This document shows, piece after piece, positions 51,845 through 61,431 of a stretch of DNA of 64,000 nt. Each line of letters starts with the position of its first letter. Positions within the stretch are counted from its first letter, which is position 1. The position numbers and the translations under genes are program-made. Where the stretch lies: positions 4,767,840 through 4,831,839 of the forward strand of contig NZ_JYKO02000001.1 of the NCBI RefSeq assembly GCF_000949385.2. The letters are read 5' to 3'. Below the pieces are notes generated by a model. The model was not told the origin of the DNA. It saw nothing but the letters and a program-made list of their open reading frames with translations, and ran no database searches. Source of the DNA: Pseudomonas sp. LFM046. GTDB lineage: Bacteria; Pseudomonadota; Gammaproteobacteria; Pseudomonadales; Pseudomonadaceae.

Positions 51845-53977
51845 TCAGGGGGAGGGGCTGGGATCGAGGACTTCCTTGACGCTTTGCAGCGCGTTCCAGT
51901 CCACCACCCGCGAAAAGGCCTCGGCCTTGGCCACGGGCAGCCCTGGGGATACCAGGAAGCCCTGCATGTAGCTGCAGCCGTGCTCCAGCAGCCAGTCCCG
52001 CTGGGCCAGGGTTTCCACCCCTTCGGCGATGACTTCCAGGCCCAGGTGACGGCTGAGGTCGATGATGGTGCTGACCACCGCGGCGTCGCGCCGCGACTCC
52101 AGCATGTTGGCGATGAACAGGCGGTCGATCTTCAGGGTGTCCAGCTCGAAATGGCGCAGGTAGGCGAGGGACGAATAACCGGTGCCGAAATCGTCGATGG
52201 CGATTCGCACGCCCAACTCGCGCAGTTGCCTGAGCTGTTCGCGGGTCAGCTCCAGGTCCTGCATCAGGGCGCTTTCCGTGACCTCCACCTCCAGCTGCTC
52301 GGGCCGCATGCTGAAATCCCCCAGCACCCGGCGCAGGTCGTCCACCAACTGCGGCATGCTGAACTGCACCGGGCTGACGTTGAGGCTGACGATCAGGTTA
52401 TCGCCGAAGGCCGGGCGCCAGGTGCTGCACTGCCTGGCCCCCTCCCGCAGCACCCAGTCGCCCAGGCGGTTGATCAGGCGGGTCTCCTCCAGCAATGGAA
52501 TGAAGACGTTGGGCGCCACGGTGCCGGCAACCCGGTGCTCCCAGCGCAGCAAGGCCTCGAAGCCACGCAGGCGGCCGGTTTCCATGTGGACCTGGGGCTG
52601 GTAGACCAGGTGGAAGTCGTTCTGCTCGATGGCGTTGCGCAGGCTTTCTTCCAGCATCAGCCGGGAACGGGCGCGACCGTTCATTTCCGGCGAGTAGAAG
52701 CGGTACTGCTGGCGGCCGGCGCGCTTGGCCTCGTACATGGCGATGTCCGCCGCCCGCAGCAGGCCGTCGACGCTCTGCCCGCACTCGGGGAAGCAGGCGA
52801 TGCCGACGCTGGCGCCGAGGGTGACGTCGATCCCCTCGATGCGATGACGCACCGAAACCAGCTCGATCAGCTTTTCCGCTACCCGCGCCGCGTCCTCCGG
52901 ATGATCAAGCGTATCCAGCAGCGCGGTGAACTCATCGCCGCCCATGCGCGCGAGGATGTCGTACGGGCGCAGGCAGTTCTTCAGTTGCTCCGCCACCCGC
53001 CGCAGCACGCGGTCGCCTGCCTCATGACCGAGGGAATCGTTGATCAGCTTGAAACCGTCCAGGTCCAGGTAAAGCACCGCCATGCGCTTGCCGTTGCGCT
53101 CGATGCGCGCCAGGGAGGCCTCCAGGGCCTGGTGGAAACCCCGGCGATTGAGCAGCCCGGTCAGTGCGTCCGTGATGGCCTGGGACTCGAGCTGCGCATG
53201 GAGCTGGCGCACCACCGACATGTCCAGGGCGATGACCACCATGGAGCGCTGCAGGCGCGGCAGCGGCGAGGACGACAGCGCCACCGGCAGGCGCTCGCCG
53301 CTCATGGTCTTGAGGCTGGCGTCGTGGAGACGGTAGGTCTCGTTCTGCCGCCAGTGGCGGTAGAAATCCGACAGCTTCCACTCGCCACTCATCTCCGGGT
53401 GGGCGATCAGGCTCAGCAATGGTTTTCCCAGCAGGTCATCCACCGAGCCCAGGAGCATCTGCGCCATGGCCGGGTTGGCGAAGCTGATGATGCCGTCCTC
53501 GCCCACCACCAGGATGCCCTCGGCGGCGTTCTCCAGTACCGAGGCATTGAAGGCGCGGGCGCTGTCCAGTTGCTGGCTGAGCTGCAACAGGTCACGGCGG
53601 TTGCGTTCGTGGGACAGCAGGGACTGGATCTTGTGACGCAGCACCTGGGGGTCGAAGGGTTTGAGGATGAAGTCCACCGCACCGGAAGAGTAACCGTGCA
53701 GCACAGCGTCCTGGGTGTGGGCGATGGCGGAGATGAAGATGATCGGCGTGTAGCGGGTCAGCGGGCTGCTGCGCATCAGCCGGGCCACCTCGAAGCCGTC
53801 CATGCGAGGCATCTGCACGTCCAGCAGCACCAGCCCGACCTCTTCCTCCAGCATGCATTTCAGCGCGGCCTCCCCCGAGTCCACGGTGTGCACCTGCCAT
53901 TCGCCGTCGTCCAGCAGCGCCTCCATGGCGACGAGGTTTTCATGGCGGTCGTCCACCACCAGCAAGACATTGGCCAC
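51845..53977 (-). CDS. Response regulator with PAS, GGDEF and EAL domains
   Basis: A 710-residue c-di-GMP signalling protein. The receiver domain (1-120) has DD at 9-10 and phospho-acceptor Asp53 in LVLLDVQMP. A PAS domain (about 150-255) precedes GGDEF (motif ARMGGDEFTAL, intact) and EAL (FEALLRWEH and DDFGTGYSSLAYL, intact), so both cyclase and phosphodiesterase activity are possible. The start is the GTG at 53977 because AAGGAGG (53983-53989) lies 5 bases upstream; that site overlaps the end of the kinase gene, coupling the two. It is the likely phosphorylation target of the hybrid kinase. Confidence 0.93.
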   Translation of the reverse strand: MANVLLVVDDRHENLVAMEALLDDGEWQVHTVDSGEAALKCMLEEEVGLVLLDVQMPRMDGFEVARLMRSSPLTRYTPIIFISAIAHTQDAVLHGYSSGAVDFILKPFDPQVLRHKIQSLLSHERNRRDLLQLSQQLDSARAFNASVLENAAEGILVVGEDGIISFANPAMAQMLLGSVDDLLGKPLLSLIAHPEMSGEWKLSDFYRHWRQNETYRLHDASLKTMSGERLPVALSSSPLPRLQRSMVVIALDMSVVRQLHAQLESQAITDALTGLLNRRGFHQALEASLARIERNGKRMAVLYLDLDGFKLINDSLGHEAGDRVLRRVAEQLKNCLRPYDILARMGGDEFTALLDTLDHPEDAARVAEKLIELVSVRHRIEGIDVTLGASVGIACFPECGQSVDGLLRAADIAMYEAKRAGRQQYRFYSPEMNGRARSRLMLEESLRNAIEQNDFHLVYQPQVHMETGRLRGFEALLRWEHRVAGTVAPNVFIPLLEETRLINRLGDWVLREGARQCSTWRPAFGDNLIVSLNVSPVQFSMPQLVDDLRRVLGDFSMRPEQLEVEVTESALMQDLELTREQLRQLRELGVRIAIDDFGTGYSSLAYLRHFELDTLKIDRLFIANMLESRRDAAVVSTIIDLSRHLGLEVIAEGVETLAQRDWLLEHGCSYMQGFLVSPGLPVAKAEAFSRVVDWNALQSVKEVLDPSPSP

Positions 53978-53987
53978 AGGGGCCTCC

Positions 53988-56900
53988 TTAAGCTGCAGGC
54001 GCGCCATGGCGACCTCCCGGTTGTTCCAGCCAGCGGTAGAGCATGTCCAGCAACTCCTGGCGACTCACGGGCTTGGCCAGGTAGTCGTCGGCGCCAGCGG
54101 TGATGCATTTCTCCCGGTCGCCCTTCATGGCGTGGGCAGTCAAGGCGATGACGGGGATGCCACAGCCGTGGTCCTGCTTGAGGACCCGGGTGGCGGTGTA
54201 GCCGTCCATATTGGGCATGGCCATGTCCATCAGGATCAGGTCGAAGGGTTCGCGCTGGAAGCAGTCGATGGCCTCCAGGCCGTCGCGGGCAGCAGTGACT
54301 TTCAGCCCTGCTTCGTCGAGCAGGGAACTGAGGGCGTAGATATTGCGCACGTCGTCATCCACCAGCAGCACGCGGCTGCCTTCCAGCGGGTCCCCCAGCA
54401 CAACGGCATCGGGCTGACGCACCGCGGCAAGGAAGCCCTGGACCGCCGAGCTGAGATTGCCGAGATCCTCACCGGCCTTGCGGACTACCACGGCCGAATA
54501 GCGGCGCAGGCGCTGCAGGTTCTGCTGGTTGACGTCGACGCCGGTATTGATGACCACCCGCGAGCCGTCCAGCGGTCGTTCGCGGTCGAGGCTGTCGAGC
54601 AGCTCGAAGCCATCCTGGTCGGGCAGGTCGAGGTCGATCACCAGGGCCGAGAAATCATTCTCCGCGTACGCCTTGCGGGCGCTCTCGCCGCTGGGGCTGG
54701 CCACCACGTCGAACCCCAGCTGCTCCAGGTGCTCGCGGTAGTGCTCGCGCTCCACTTCCACATCCTCGACCAGCAGCAGCTTGCGCGCCTGCGGCGGGTT
54801 GCCGCCTTCCAGGTCCTGGAACACCTGCTCCAGGTCTTCACGGGCGATGGGTTTGACCAGGTAGCGGGTCTCGTCCTCGTTCCAGTCCTGGGGCTGGGGC
54901 ACGCAGGAGAGGATGTTCACCGGCGTGGTGCGGTGGTTCGCGTGGCTACGCAGGCGCCGGTAGATCTGCCAGCCGCTGATGTCCGGCAGCAGGATGTCGA
55001 GAATGACCGCGGCGAAACGCTCGCTCTGCAGCAGGCCGATGGCCTGCTTGCCACTGCGGCAATGGACGCTGGAGAAGCCGTGGGCCTGAGCCTCTTCGGC
55101 GATGACCGAGGCGAAGTTGACGTCGTCCTCGACGATCAGCACCGCCGGCCCCTGACCGCCGCGCACAGGCTGCGCGGGCGGGTCGTCGTCCTTCGGCTGG
55201 TTGGCGGCCACCGCCACCGGCAGCCGGACGATAAAGCGCGAGCCCCGCCCCGGCACGCTTTCCAGGCTGATATCGCCATCCAGCGCGAGTACCAGCTGGC
55301 GAGTGATGGCGAGGCCGAGGCCGGTGCCGCCGAAGCGCCGGCTGGTCGAGCCGTCGATCTGCTGGAAGGCCTGGAAGATGCGTTCGTGCTGGTCCTCGGG
55401 AATGCCGATACCGGTGTCGCGAACCACGAAGCGCAACACCTCGCGCTCGTCGGTGGCCGCCGTCGGGTCCAGCTCGACGGCCAGCTCCACCTCACCCTGC
55501 TCGGTGAACTTGAGCGCGTTGGACAGCAAGTTGCGAAGGATCTGATGCAGGCGTACCCGGTCGCTGTGGATAACGCGCGGCACGCCAGCCTGGACGTGGG
55601 TCGACAGGCGCAGGCCCTTGATCTCGGCCATGGGGCGCAGGCTGCCATCCAGCTCGGCGAGCATGTCCTGGACGTTCAGCGGCTCCAGCTTGAGCTGCAT
55701 GCGTCCGGCTTCGACCTTCGCCAGGTCGAGCACATCGTTGATCAGCTGGAGCAGGTCGCTGCCGGCGCGGTGGACGATATCGGCGTGGCGCGTCTGTTTC
55801 TCGGTGAGGTTCCCCACCATGTTCTGCCGCAGCTGGTCGCTGAGAATCAGGATGCTGTTCAGCGGCGTGCGCAGTTCGTGGGACATGTTGGCGAGGAATT
55901 CGGACTTGTAGCGGTTGGCGAGCATCAGCTGCTCGGTCTGTTCGCGCAGCCGTTGCTCCGCCGCCCTGCGCTCGCTGATGTCGATGATCACCGCCTGCAC
56001 CAGCAAATCGCGACCGCTGCGGATGGGTGACAGGCCGACTTCCAGGGGAATCATCTGGCCGTCGCGATGCTGACCGAACAGCTCGCGGTTGCTCCCCATG
56101 CGCCGTTGTTCGGGCTTGTCCTGGAAGCCTTCGCGCAGGGCCACATGGGCCTCACGCAGGGCCTCGGGCAGAAGCATCTCCACCGTCGATCCGAGCAGTT
56201 CCTGGCGGCCGTAGCCGAACAGCTGCTCGGTCTGGCGGTTGACCATGGCGATCCGCCCGTGGGTATCCACCAGCACGATGGCATTGGGCGAGGCTTCCAC
56301 CACCAGGCGGAAGCGCTCCTCGGCGGTCTTGCGCGCCTGCAGGTCCACCAGGTTGAGCAGGTAGCGCTGGTCAGTGCCGTGGTTGAAGGTGCTCAGGCTG
56401 AAGGCCACGGCCGTCCGCGAGCCGTCTTCCTGCACAGCCTGGACCTCCGTCAATTCGGCCGGCTCCTGCCTGGCCTCCTGTTGCGGCAGGTCCACCAGAT
56501 CCGGCAGGAAGCGGCGCAGGCGCTGGCCCACCAGGCTGTCCGTCGCACAGCCAAACAGTTCCCCGGCGCGGGCATTGGCCATTTCGATGCGGCCGTCATG
56601 GTCACAGGTCAGGGTGGCGACCGGCAGGTGCTGCAGCAGCAGACGGAAGCGCTCCTCCCGCTCGGCCAGTTCAGCGCCGGCGGACCGGCTGTGGAACAGC
56701 TGACGTTCCCGCTGGTAGAGGAAGCCCCCCACCAGCAGCGACAGCAGCAGCGCGGCGGACAGGCCGGTCCAGAGGCTGAAGGTGAGCCGGTTGTTGCTCT
56801 GCATGGCCTCGTATTCGGCCGTGCTGGCCACCCCCAGAGCCCAGGTGCGGCCGAACAACTTAATCTCCACGACTCGGTGGAAGCGCGGCTGGCGGGCGCC

Positions 56901-57716
56901 TTCGGAGCCTTGCAGCATGGGCGCTTCGGGGTTGCCCTGGTCTTTGAGGTCGATGCTGTAGAGGCTGCTCTGGGAGCCCAGGATGCCTTCCATCAGATCG
57001 TTCAAGCGGAAGGCGCCGCACACCATGCCCAGCAACGCGGTGTGGCGCTCTTCGGTGGTGCTGCTGGGTGCATCCGGACGGTACACCGGCATGTAGAGCA
57101 GCAGGCCAGTCTGCGCTTTCTGGTCGGTTTCCTGCCTGAGCCTGACCGGGCCGGTGAGACTGGCCTCGCCGCTATCCCGGGCAAGGTTGATGGCCTGCCG
57201 GCGCACTTCCTCGGTGAGCATGTCGAAACCCAGGGTACGGCGATTGCGCCAGTCCATCGGACTGCTGTACTGCACCACCACGTACTCTTCCCGCGCGTCC
57301 GAAGGGAAGACACGGAACTCGCGGCGGCCCTGCTCCCAGATATCACTGACGAACTCACTGAGCTCCGCATGCTTCAGATAAGGCGCCCAAGCCAGCGCCT
57401 GGATGCCGGGGTAACGGTCCTGCAACTGCAACTGGTCGGCGGCGCGGGCCCATTCCTCGGCCGACACGGACGTGCTGCCGACCATCAGGCCGGCCATGCC
57501 GCGCAACACCATTTCGTAGGCGCGCATCCGGTTGCTGACGCGCTGGGCGATTTCCTGCGCCTCGATGTTGAAGCGCTGCTCGTACTCGGCGCGATTGCGG
57601 GCTTCCAGGGCCAGCCATTGCCAGATCACCAGGCCGCCGAGCACGACCATCAGCGCCACGGTCACCAGCAGTGGCAAAAAGTACTTCCGGTAAAGGGGGG
57701 AATTTCGATCGTCCAT
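53988..57716 (-). CDS. CHASE-domain hybrid sensor kinase with three receiver domains
   Basis: A 1242-residue membrane kinase. TM1 is at about 13-36, the periplasmic CHASE domain at about 65-290 (IQALAWAPYLKHAELSEF, GLLLYMPVYRPD), and TM2 at about 312-335. Two PAS domains (about 350-460 and 465-580), HisKA with His613 in ANMSHELRTPLN, and the ATPase domain (N733, GTGLGLAI) follow. Three receiver domains have Asp907, Asp1028 and Asp1164. There is no Hpt domain, so phosphotransfer needs a separate Hpt protein or direct transfer. ATG at 57716 has GGAG. It is coupled to the GGDEF-EAL regulator. Confidence 0.93.
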   Translation of the reverse strand: MDDRNSPLYRKYFLPLLVTVALMVVLGGLVIWQWLALEARNRAEYEQRFNIEAQEIAQRVSNRMRAYEMVLRGMAGLMVGSTSVSAEEWARAADQLQLQDRYPGIQALAWAPYLKHAELSEFVSDIWEQGRREFRVFPSDAREEYVVVQYSSPMDWRNRRTLGFDMLTEEVRRQAINLARDSGEASLTGPVRLRQETDQKAQTGLLLYMPVYRPDAPSSTTEERHTALLGMVCGAFRLNDLMEGILGSQSSLYSIDLKDQGNPEAPMLQGSEGARQPRFHRVVEIKLFGRTWALGVASTAEYEAMQSNNRLTFSLWTGLSAALLLSLLVGGFLYQRERQLFHSRSAGAELAEREERFRLLLQHLPVATLTCDHDGRIEMANARAGELFGCATDSLVGQRLRRFLPDLVDLPQQEARQEPAELTEVQAVQEDGSRTAVAFSLSTFNHGTDQRYLLNLVDLQARKTAEERFRLVVEASPNAIVLVDTHGRIAMVNRQTEQLFGYGRQELLGSTVEMLLPEALREAHVALREGFQDKPEQRRMGSNRELFGQHRDGQMIPLEVGLSPIRSGRDLLVQAVIIDISERRAAEQRLREQTEQLMLANRYKSEFLANMSHELRTPLNSILILSDQLRQNMVGNLTEKQTRHADIVHRAGSDLLQLINDVLDLAKVEAGRMQLKLEPLNVQDMLAELDGSLRPMAEIKGLRLSTHVQAGVPRVIHSDRVRLHQILRNLLSNALKFTEQGEVELAVELDPTAATDEREVLRFVVRDTGIGIPEDQHERIFQAFQQIDGSTSRRFGGTGLGLAITRQLVLALDGDISLESVPGRGSRFIVRLPVAVAANQPKDDDPPAQPVRGGQGPAVLIVEDDVNFASVIAEEAQAHGFSSVHCRSGKQAIGLLQSERFAAVILDILLPDISGWQIYRRLRSHANHRTTPVNILSCVPQPQDWNEDETRYLVKPIAREDLEQVFQDLEGGNPPQARKLLLVEDVEVEREHYREHLEQLGFDVVASPSGESARKAYAENDFSALVIDLDLPDQDGFELLDSLDRERPLDGSRVVINTGVDVNQQNLQRLRRYSAVVVRKAGEDLGNLSSAVQGFLAAVRQPDAVVLGDPLEGSRVLLVDDDVRNIYALSSLLDEAGLKVTAARDGLEAIDCFQREPFDLILMDMAMPNMDGYTATRVLKQDHGCGIPVIALTAHAMKGDREKCITAGADDYLAKPVSRQELLDMLYRWLEQPGGRHGAPAA

Positions 57717-57870
57717 GCCGTCTCCTGTCCGCTCCGTGGCCGCACACGCACCTCTGGGGGGCGCGAATCTACGGTTTAGGCTGCGCTCAGCGGAGCCTTG
57801 CATCGCAGTCTAGTCAGGAATATGGCAACTGGCGTTGCGCCAGTAATCGCACGACGAGCGGCAGAAACGA

Positions 57871-57894
57871 CGAGGCCCGCAGATGCGGGCCTCG
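57871..57894 (-). terminator. Hairpin after the OmpA-type lipoprotein gene
   Basis: CGAGGCCCGC-ATCT-GCGGGCCTCG, a perfect 10-bp stem on the minus strand 20 bases after the stop; the tail TCGTTTCT is only moderately T-rich. Confidence 0.7.
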
Positions 57895-57914
57895 TACGGG
57901 GTGGAGCGCGATTA

Positions 57915-58619
57915 TTACTGCTGCGGAGCCTGGGCGCCGGGGATGGGGGTCAGCTTGATCTCCACGCGGCGGTTCTGGGAACGACCCGCCTCGTTGGCGT
58001 TGCTGGCAACCGGCTGGTCCGGGCCCATGCCACGGGAAGATACGCGGGTGCCGTTGACGCCCTGCGCCATCAGGTAGTTGGCCACGCTCTGGGCGCGCTG
58101 CTGCGACAGGTTCATGTTGTACTGGTGGCTGCCGGTGCTGTCGGTGTGGCCAACCACTTCGATGTTGTTCTGGTCGTACTGCTTGAACGAAGTCGCCAGG
58201 TTGTTCAGCGGGGTGTAGAAGTTGCTGGCGATGTCAGCCGAGTTGGTGGCAAAGGTGATGTTGCCGGGCATGATCAGGTTGATGTTGTCGCCCTGGCGCT
58301 GCACCTGCACGCCGGTGCCTTCCATGCTGCGACGCAGCTCCGCTTCCTGCTTGTCGACGTAGTAGCCGTAGCCCGCACTGGCGGCGCCCGCCACGGCGGC
58401 GCCGATCAGCGCACCCTTGCCACGGTTGTCGTGGTTGATCGCAGCACCCGCTACGGCGCCCGCCAGGGCGCCCAGCGCACCGTACTTGGCGGTCTTGCTC
58501 ATGCCGCCCTCGGCGGGAGCCTGGACTTCACCCTGTTGGTTGTAGGGATTCTGAGCAGCACAACCCGACAGCATGGCGAAGGCGGTAGCGGCGATGATCA
58601 GGCGACGCGGGGTGAACAT
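57915..58619 (-). CDS. OmpA family outer-membrane lipoprotein (YiaD-like)
   Basis: A 234-residue lipoprotein. The lipobox is AMLSGC with the modified Cys at residue 20. A glycine-zipper segment (KYGALGALAGAVAGAAI, GALIGAAVAGAASAGYGYY) follows, and the C-terminal OmpA domain carries the peptidoglycan-binding motif EVVGHTDSTGSHQYNMNLSQQRAQSVANYL (in parts) and RSQNRRVEIKL. It anchors the outer membrane to murein. ATG at 58619 has CAGGAG upstream. Confidence 0.95.
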   Translation of the reverse strand: MFTPRRLIIAATAFAMLSGCAAQNPYNQQGEVQAPAEGGMSKTAKYGALGALAGAVAGAAINHDNRGKGALIGAAVAGAASAGYGYYVDKQEAELRRSMEGTGVQVQRQGDNINLIMPGNITFATNSADIASNFYTPLNNLATSFKQYDQNNIEVVGHTDSTGSHQYNMNLSQQRAQSVANYLMAQGVNGTRVSSRGMGPDQPVASNANEAGRSQNRRVEIKLTPIPGAQAPQQ

Positions 58620-58698
58620 GGACTTTTACTCCTGAGAAATCGTTCAGCCGATATGGCTGCGCGCAATTAGACATCAATGGGTGTAGAAATTCCGTGGT

Positions 58699-59340
58699 TC
58701 AGGCACGGACGAACGGATTTTCCCGCATCTCGTCACCGAGACGGGTATCCGGGCCGTGGCCGGTGACCACGGTGGCCTCCTCGTCCAGGCTGTAGAGGCG
58801 CTGCTTGATGGAGCGCTCGATGGTGTTGTAGTCGCCGCCCCAGAGATCGGTGCGGCCAATACCGCGGCGGAACAGGGTGTCGCCGGCGATCAGCAACTTG
58901 GCCTGGGGGAACCAGAAGCTCATGGAGCCCGGGGTATGACCCGGTGTGTGCAGGGCCACGCCGCAGCCGCAGGCCAGTTCCTCATCGTCGGCCAGCCACT
59001 GGTCCGGCGCGGGGACCGGCTTGTAGGGCACGCCGAACATGCGGCACTGCATTTCCAGGTTGTCCCAGAGGAACTGGTCTTCCTTATGCAGATGCAGGGT
59101 GGCGCCGGTGGCCTTCTTCAGTTCACCGGAGGCCAGGAAGTGATCCAGGTGGGCATGGGTGTGGATGATGCTCACCAGTTTCAGGCCGTGGGCCTCCAGG
59201 CGCGCCAGGATCTGTTCATGATTGCCGCCCGGATCGACGACGATGGCCTTCTTGCTGACCGGATCGCCGATCAGGGTGCAGTTGCACTGCAACGGGCCGA
59301 CGGGGAAGGTTTCGCGGATCAGGGCGGTGGACTGGGTCAT
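58699..59340 (-). CDS. Metallo-beta-lactamase-fold hydrolase (YcbL, glyoxalase II-like)
   Basis: A 213-residue cytoplasmic hydrolase. The metal motif THAHLDHFLASGELKK (HxHxDH), GVALHTPGHTPGSMSFW, AGDTLFRRGIGRTDL and VVTGHGPDT match the YcbL-type glyoxalase II group that hydrolyses S-lactoylglutathione-like thioesters. No signal peptide. ATG at 59340 has GGAG upstream. It lies 48 bp downstream of oruR on the same strand and may be co-transcribed. Confidence 0.92.
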   Translation of the reverse strand: MTQSTALIRETFPVGPLQCNCTLIGDPVSKKAIVVDPGGNHEQILARLEAHGLKLVSIIHTHAHLDHFLASGELKKATGATLHLHKEDQFLWDNLEMQCRMFGVPYKPVPAPDQWLADDEELACGCGVALHTPGHTPGSMSFWFPQAKLLIAGDTLFRRGIGRTDLWGGDYNTIERSIKQRLYSLDEEATVVTGHGPDTRLGDEMRENPFVRA

Positions 59341-59388
59341 CGGGCATCTCCGGTACGGCTGCGCTCTACGGCGCTCGGCGAATGGGTA

Positions 59389-60408
59389 TCACGGCCCGGC
59401 ACGATAATCGCTCGGCAGCCTGCCCGTCCATTTGCGGAAGGCACGGCGGAAGTTCGAGGGGTCGCTGAAGCCCAGCAGGCTGGCGATCTCGAACAAGGGC
59501 AATTGGGTGGTGCTGAGGTACTGCAGGGCCAGGCCCTTGCGCACTTCATCGAGCACCTGTTGATAACTCGTCCCCATGGCCGCCAGGTGCCGGCGCAGGC
59601 TGCGGCCACTGGTGTACAGGGCGCGGGCGGCGCCATCGAGGTCGGGAAAGTCGCCGGGGCGCGCCAGTAGCAAGCGGCGCACGCGGGTGAGCAGAGCGTC
59701 CTGGACGTCCAGGCTGGCCAGCAGGGCCTCGCATTGCTGCTCGCACATCTGCGCCGTGGCGGGGTTGGCCAGGGCCATGGGGCGGTCCAGGTAGGCCTTG
59801 GGCAGGCTCAGCCAGTGGCAGGGCTGGTCGAACTGGACCGCCACGCCGAACACCTCGCCGTAGCGCGCCGCATAACCCGGCGCCGCATGGGCGAAGCCCA
59901 CCTGCTGGCCGCGCAGGTCCTCTCCCACCAGGAATCGGGCGATGCTGAAAAAACTCGCCAGCAGCCCTTCACCGGCGAACCGCCCCAACGGCCCCATGGG
60001 GAAGGATTCGGTGGCACGCAGTTGCAGGCAGTCGCCCTGCTCCACCAGCTCCAGCTCATAGGCCAGACCCAGCACGCGGTAGTACTTCATGGCGAACTGC
60101 AAGGCGCGGCCCAGGTTGGCGCTGGAGAGCACCGCGTAGCCGAGGATGCCGTGGGTAGAGACGTTCAGTCGCTGGCCAAGGATCAGACCCAGGGCCGGTT
60201 CGCGACACAATTGCAAAGCCGCGCCGGCCAGCTGGTTGAAGTCGAGGAAGGAAATCCGGCCGTTCGGATTGCCGAGGATTTCCGGCCTGATCCTGGCGCT
60301 GGAGAACAGCGTTTCCCGTGCCACACCCAGCTCCCCGGCCAGGTCGAGCAAGGCTTCGGCGTAGGCGATGGGCACCAGTTCGGCGGAGAACGTCAGGGGA
60401 TGCTTCAT
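59389..60408 (-). CDS. oruR: AraC family regulator, OruR-like
   Basis: A 339-residue regulator with the arabinose-binding-like N-terminal domain (ALLDLAGELGVARETLFSSARI, RISFLDFNQLAGAALQLCREPALGLILGQRLN in parts) and a C-terminal AraC DNA-binding domain (FEIASLLGFSDPSNFRRAFRKWTGRLPSDYR, in parts). The length and position (next to the OmpA lipoprotein and the PF10118 gene) match oruR of P. aeruginosa (PA0831), named for ornithine utilisation; the regulated genes here are unknown. ATG at 60408. Confidence 0.82.
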   Translation of the reverse strand: MKHPLTFSAELVPIAYAEALLDLAGELGVARETLFSSARIRPEILGNPNGRISFLDFNQLAGAALQLCREPALGLILGQRLNVSTHGILGYAVLSSANLGRALQFAMKYYRVLGLAYELELVEQGDCLQLRATESFPMGPLGRFAGEGLLASFFSIARFLVGEDLRGQQVGFAHAAPGYAARYGEVFGVAVQFDQPCHWLSLPKAYLDRPMALANPATAQMCEQQCEALLASLDVQDALLTRVRRLLLARPGDFPDLDGAARALYTSGRSLRRHLAAMGTSYQQVLDEVRKGLALQYLSTTQLPLFEIASLLGFSDPSNFRRAFRKWTGRLPSDYRAGP

Positions 60409-60467
60409 AGTGATGTCTTGTTCTGGTCGGTGGCCGGATATGACCCGAAGGTTGGCAGAAGATAACC

Positions 60468-60478
60468 TTGTCCGACAA
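60468..60478. promoter_or_regulatory. Palindrome in the oruR divergent promoter region
   Basis: TTGTC-C-GACAA is a perfect 11-base palindrome in the 123-bp gap between oruR and the divergent hydrolase gene. A role as an OruR operator is a guess from position. Confidence 0.35.
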
Positions 60479-60531
60479 AACCCGGCAGGCCGATAGTGGG
60501 ACCATAGTCCAGATAGACTCAAGGAGCCCTC

Positions 60532-61368
60532 ATGGCCAGCACCACCCCCGAAGGATTGGTTATTCGTCCTCGCCATATGGATTTCGATCTGCCCAGCCCG
60601 CTGCCGCGTCACTGGCACGGCGGCGACGCCTTCAAGAGCCACCTGTTCGACGCGATGTCGGTGCTGTTCCCCGATGGCGAGCGCTTCTTCATCGACTCGG
60701 TGCGCCAGTTTCGCGACCAGATCCACGATCCGGTGCTGAAGGAACAGATCCGTGGCTTCATCGGCCAGGAAGGCCACCACAGCCGCGAACACCTGGAGTA
60801 CAGCAACCGCCTGCGGGAACTGGGCTATGACATCGGCGCCATCGAACGTCGTGCCCAGGCGCGCATCCGCTTCACCCAGAAGAAGTTCTCCGCCCGCCGC
60901 CAACTGGCTGCCACGGCCGCGCTGGAACACATCACCGCGATCATGGCTGACGGCCTGCTGAAGAACCCCGAGTACATGGCCGGCGCCCACCCCACCATGG
61001 CGCGCCTGTGGCGCTGGCACGCGCTGGAAGAAACCGAGCACAAAGCGGTGGCCTTCGACGTCTACAACCAGGTCTGCGGCAGCCATCGCCTGCTGCGCCG
61101 GGCCATGGTGATGGGCACCTTCTTCTTCGTCCTCGACACCACCCGCGGCCTGGCCCACATGCTCAAGCGCGACGGCCTGCTGTGGAACTGGCGTGTCTGG
61201 CGCGACGGCCTGGTGTGGACCTGGGGCCGCAACGGCATCTTCCGGCCGCTGGTGCGCACCTACCTGGACTTCTTCATGAAGGGCTTCCACCCCTGGCAGC
61301 ACGACAACCTGGACCTGCTGCACAAGGCAAGGGAGGAGTTCGATGGGGTGCGGGTGAGTGCGGCGTGA
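60532..61368 (+). CDS. PF10118-type predicted metal-dependent hydrolase
   Basis: A 278-residue protein. RPRHMDFDLPSPLPRHWHGGD, FIGQEGHHSREHLEYSNRL, ATAALEHITAIMADGLL and WHALEETEHKAVAFDVY are the conserved His/Glu-rich motifs, which resemble a ferritin-like di-metal site. The reaction is unknown. ATG at 60532 has AAGGAG upstream. It is divergent from oruR and could be its target. Confidence 0.9.
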   Translation: MASTTPEGLVIRPRHMDFDLPSPLPRHWHGGDAFKSHLFDAMSVLFPDGERFFIDSVRQFRDQIHDPVLKEQIRGFIGQEGHHSREHLEYSNRLRELGYDIGAIERRAQARIRFTQKKFSARRQLAATAALEHITAIMADGLLKNPEYMAGAHPTMARLWRWHALEETEHKAVAFDVYNQVCGSHRLLRRAMVMGTFFFVLDTTRGLAHMLKRDGLLWNWRVWRDGLVWTWGRNGIFRPLVRTYLDFFMKGFHPWQHDNLDLLHKAREEFDGVRVSAA

Positions 61369-61383
61369 GCATCATCTGAACGA

Positions 61384-61414
61384 GAAAACGGCCCTTCGGG
61401 GCCGTTTTCTTTTG
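61384..61414 (+). terminator. Intrinsic terminator after the PF10118 gene
   Basis: AAAACGGCCC-TTCG-GGGCCGTTTTCTTTT, 15 bases after the stop codon. Confidence 0.92.
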
Positions 61415-61431
61415 AGCTCGTGGTGACTGGG

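Noticed and set aside
51782..56030. Two long plus-strand frames opposite the kinase and GGDEF-EAL genes
   Set aside because: Both lack domains, and the minus-strand genes have clear catalytic motifs and ribosome binding sites.
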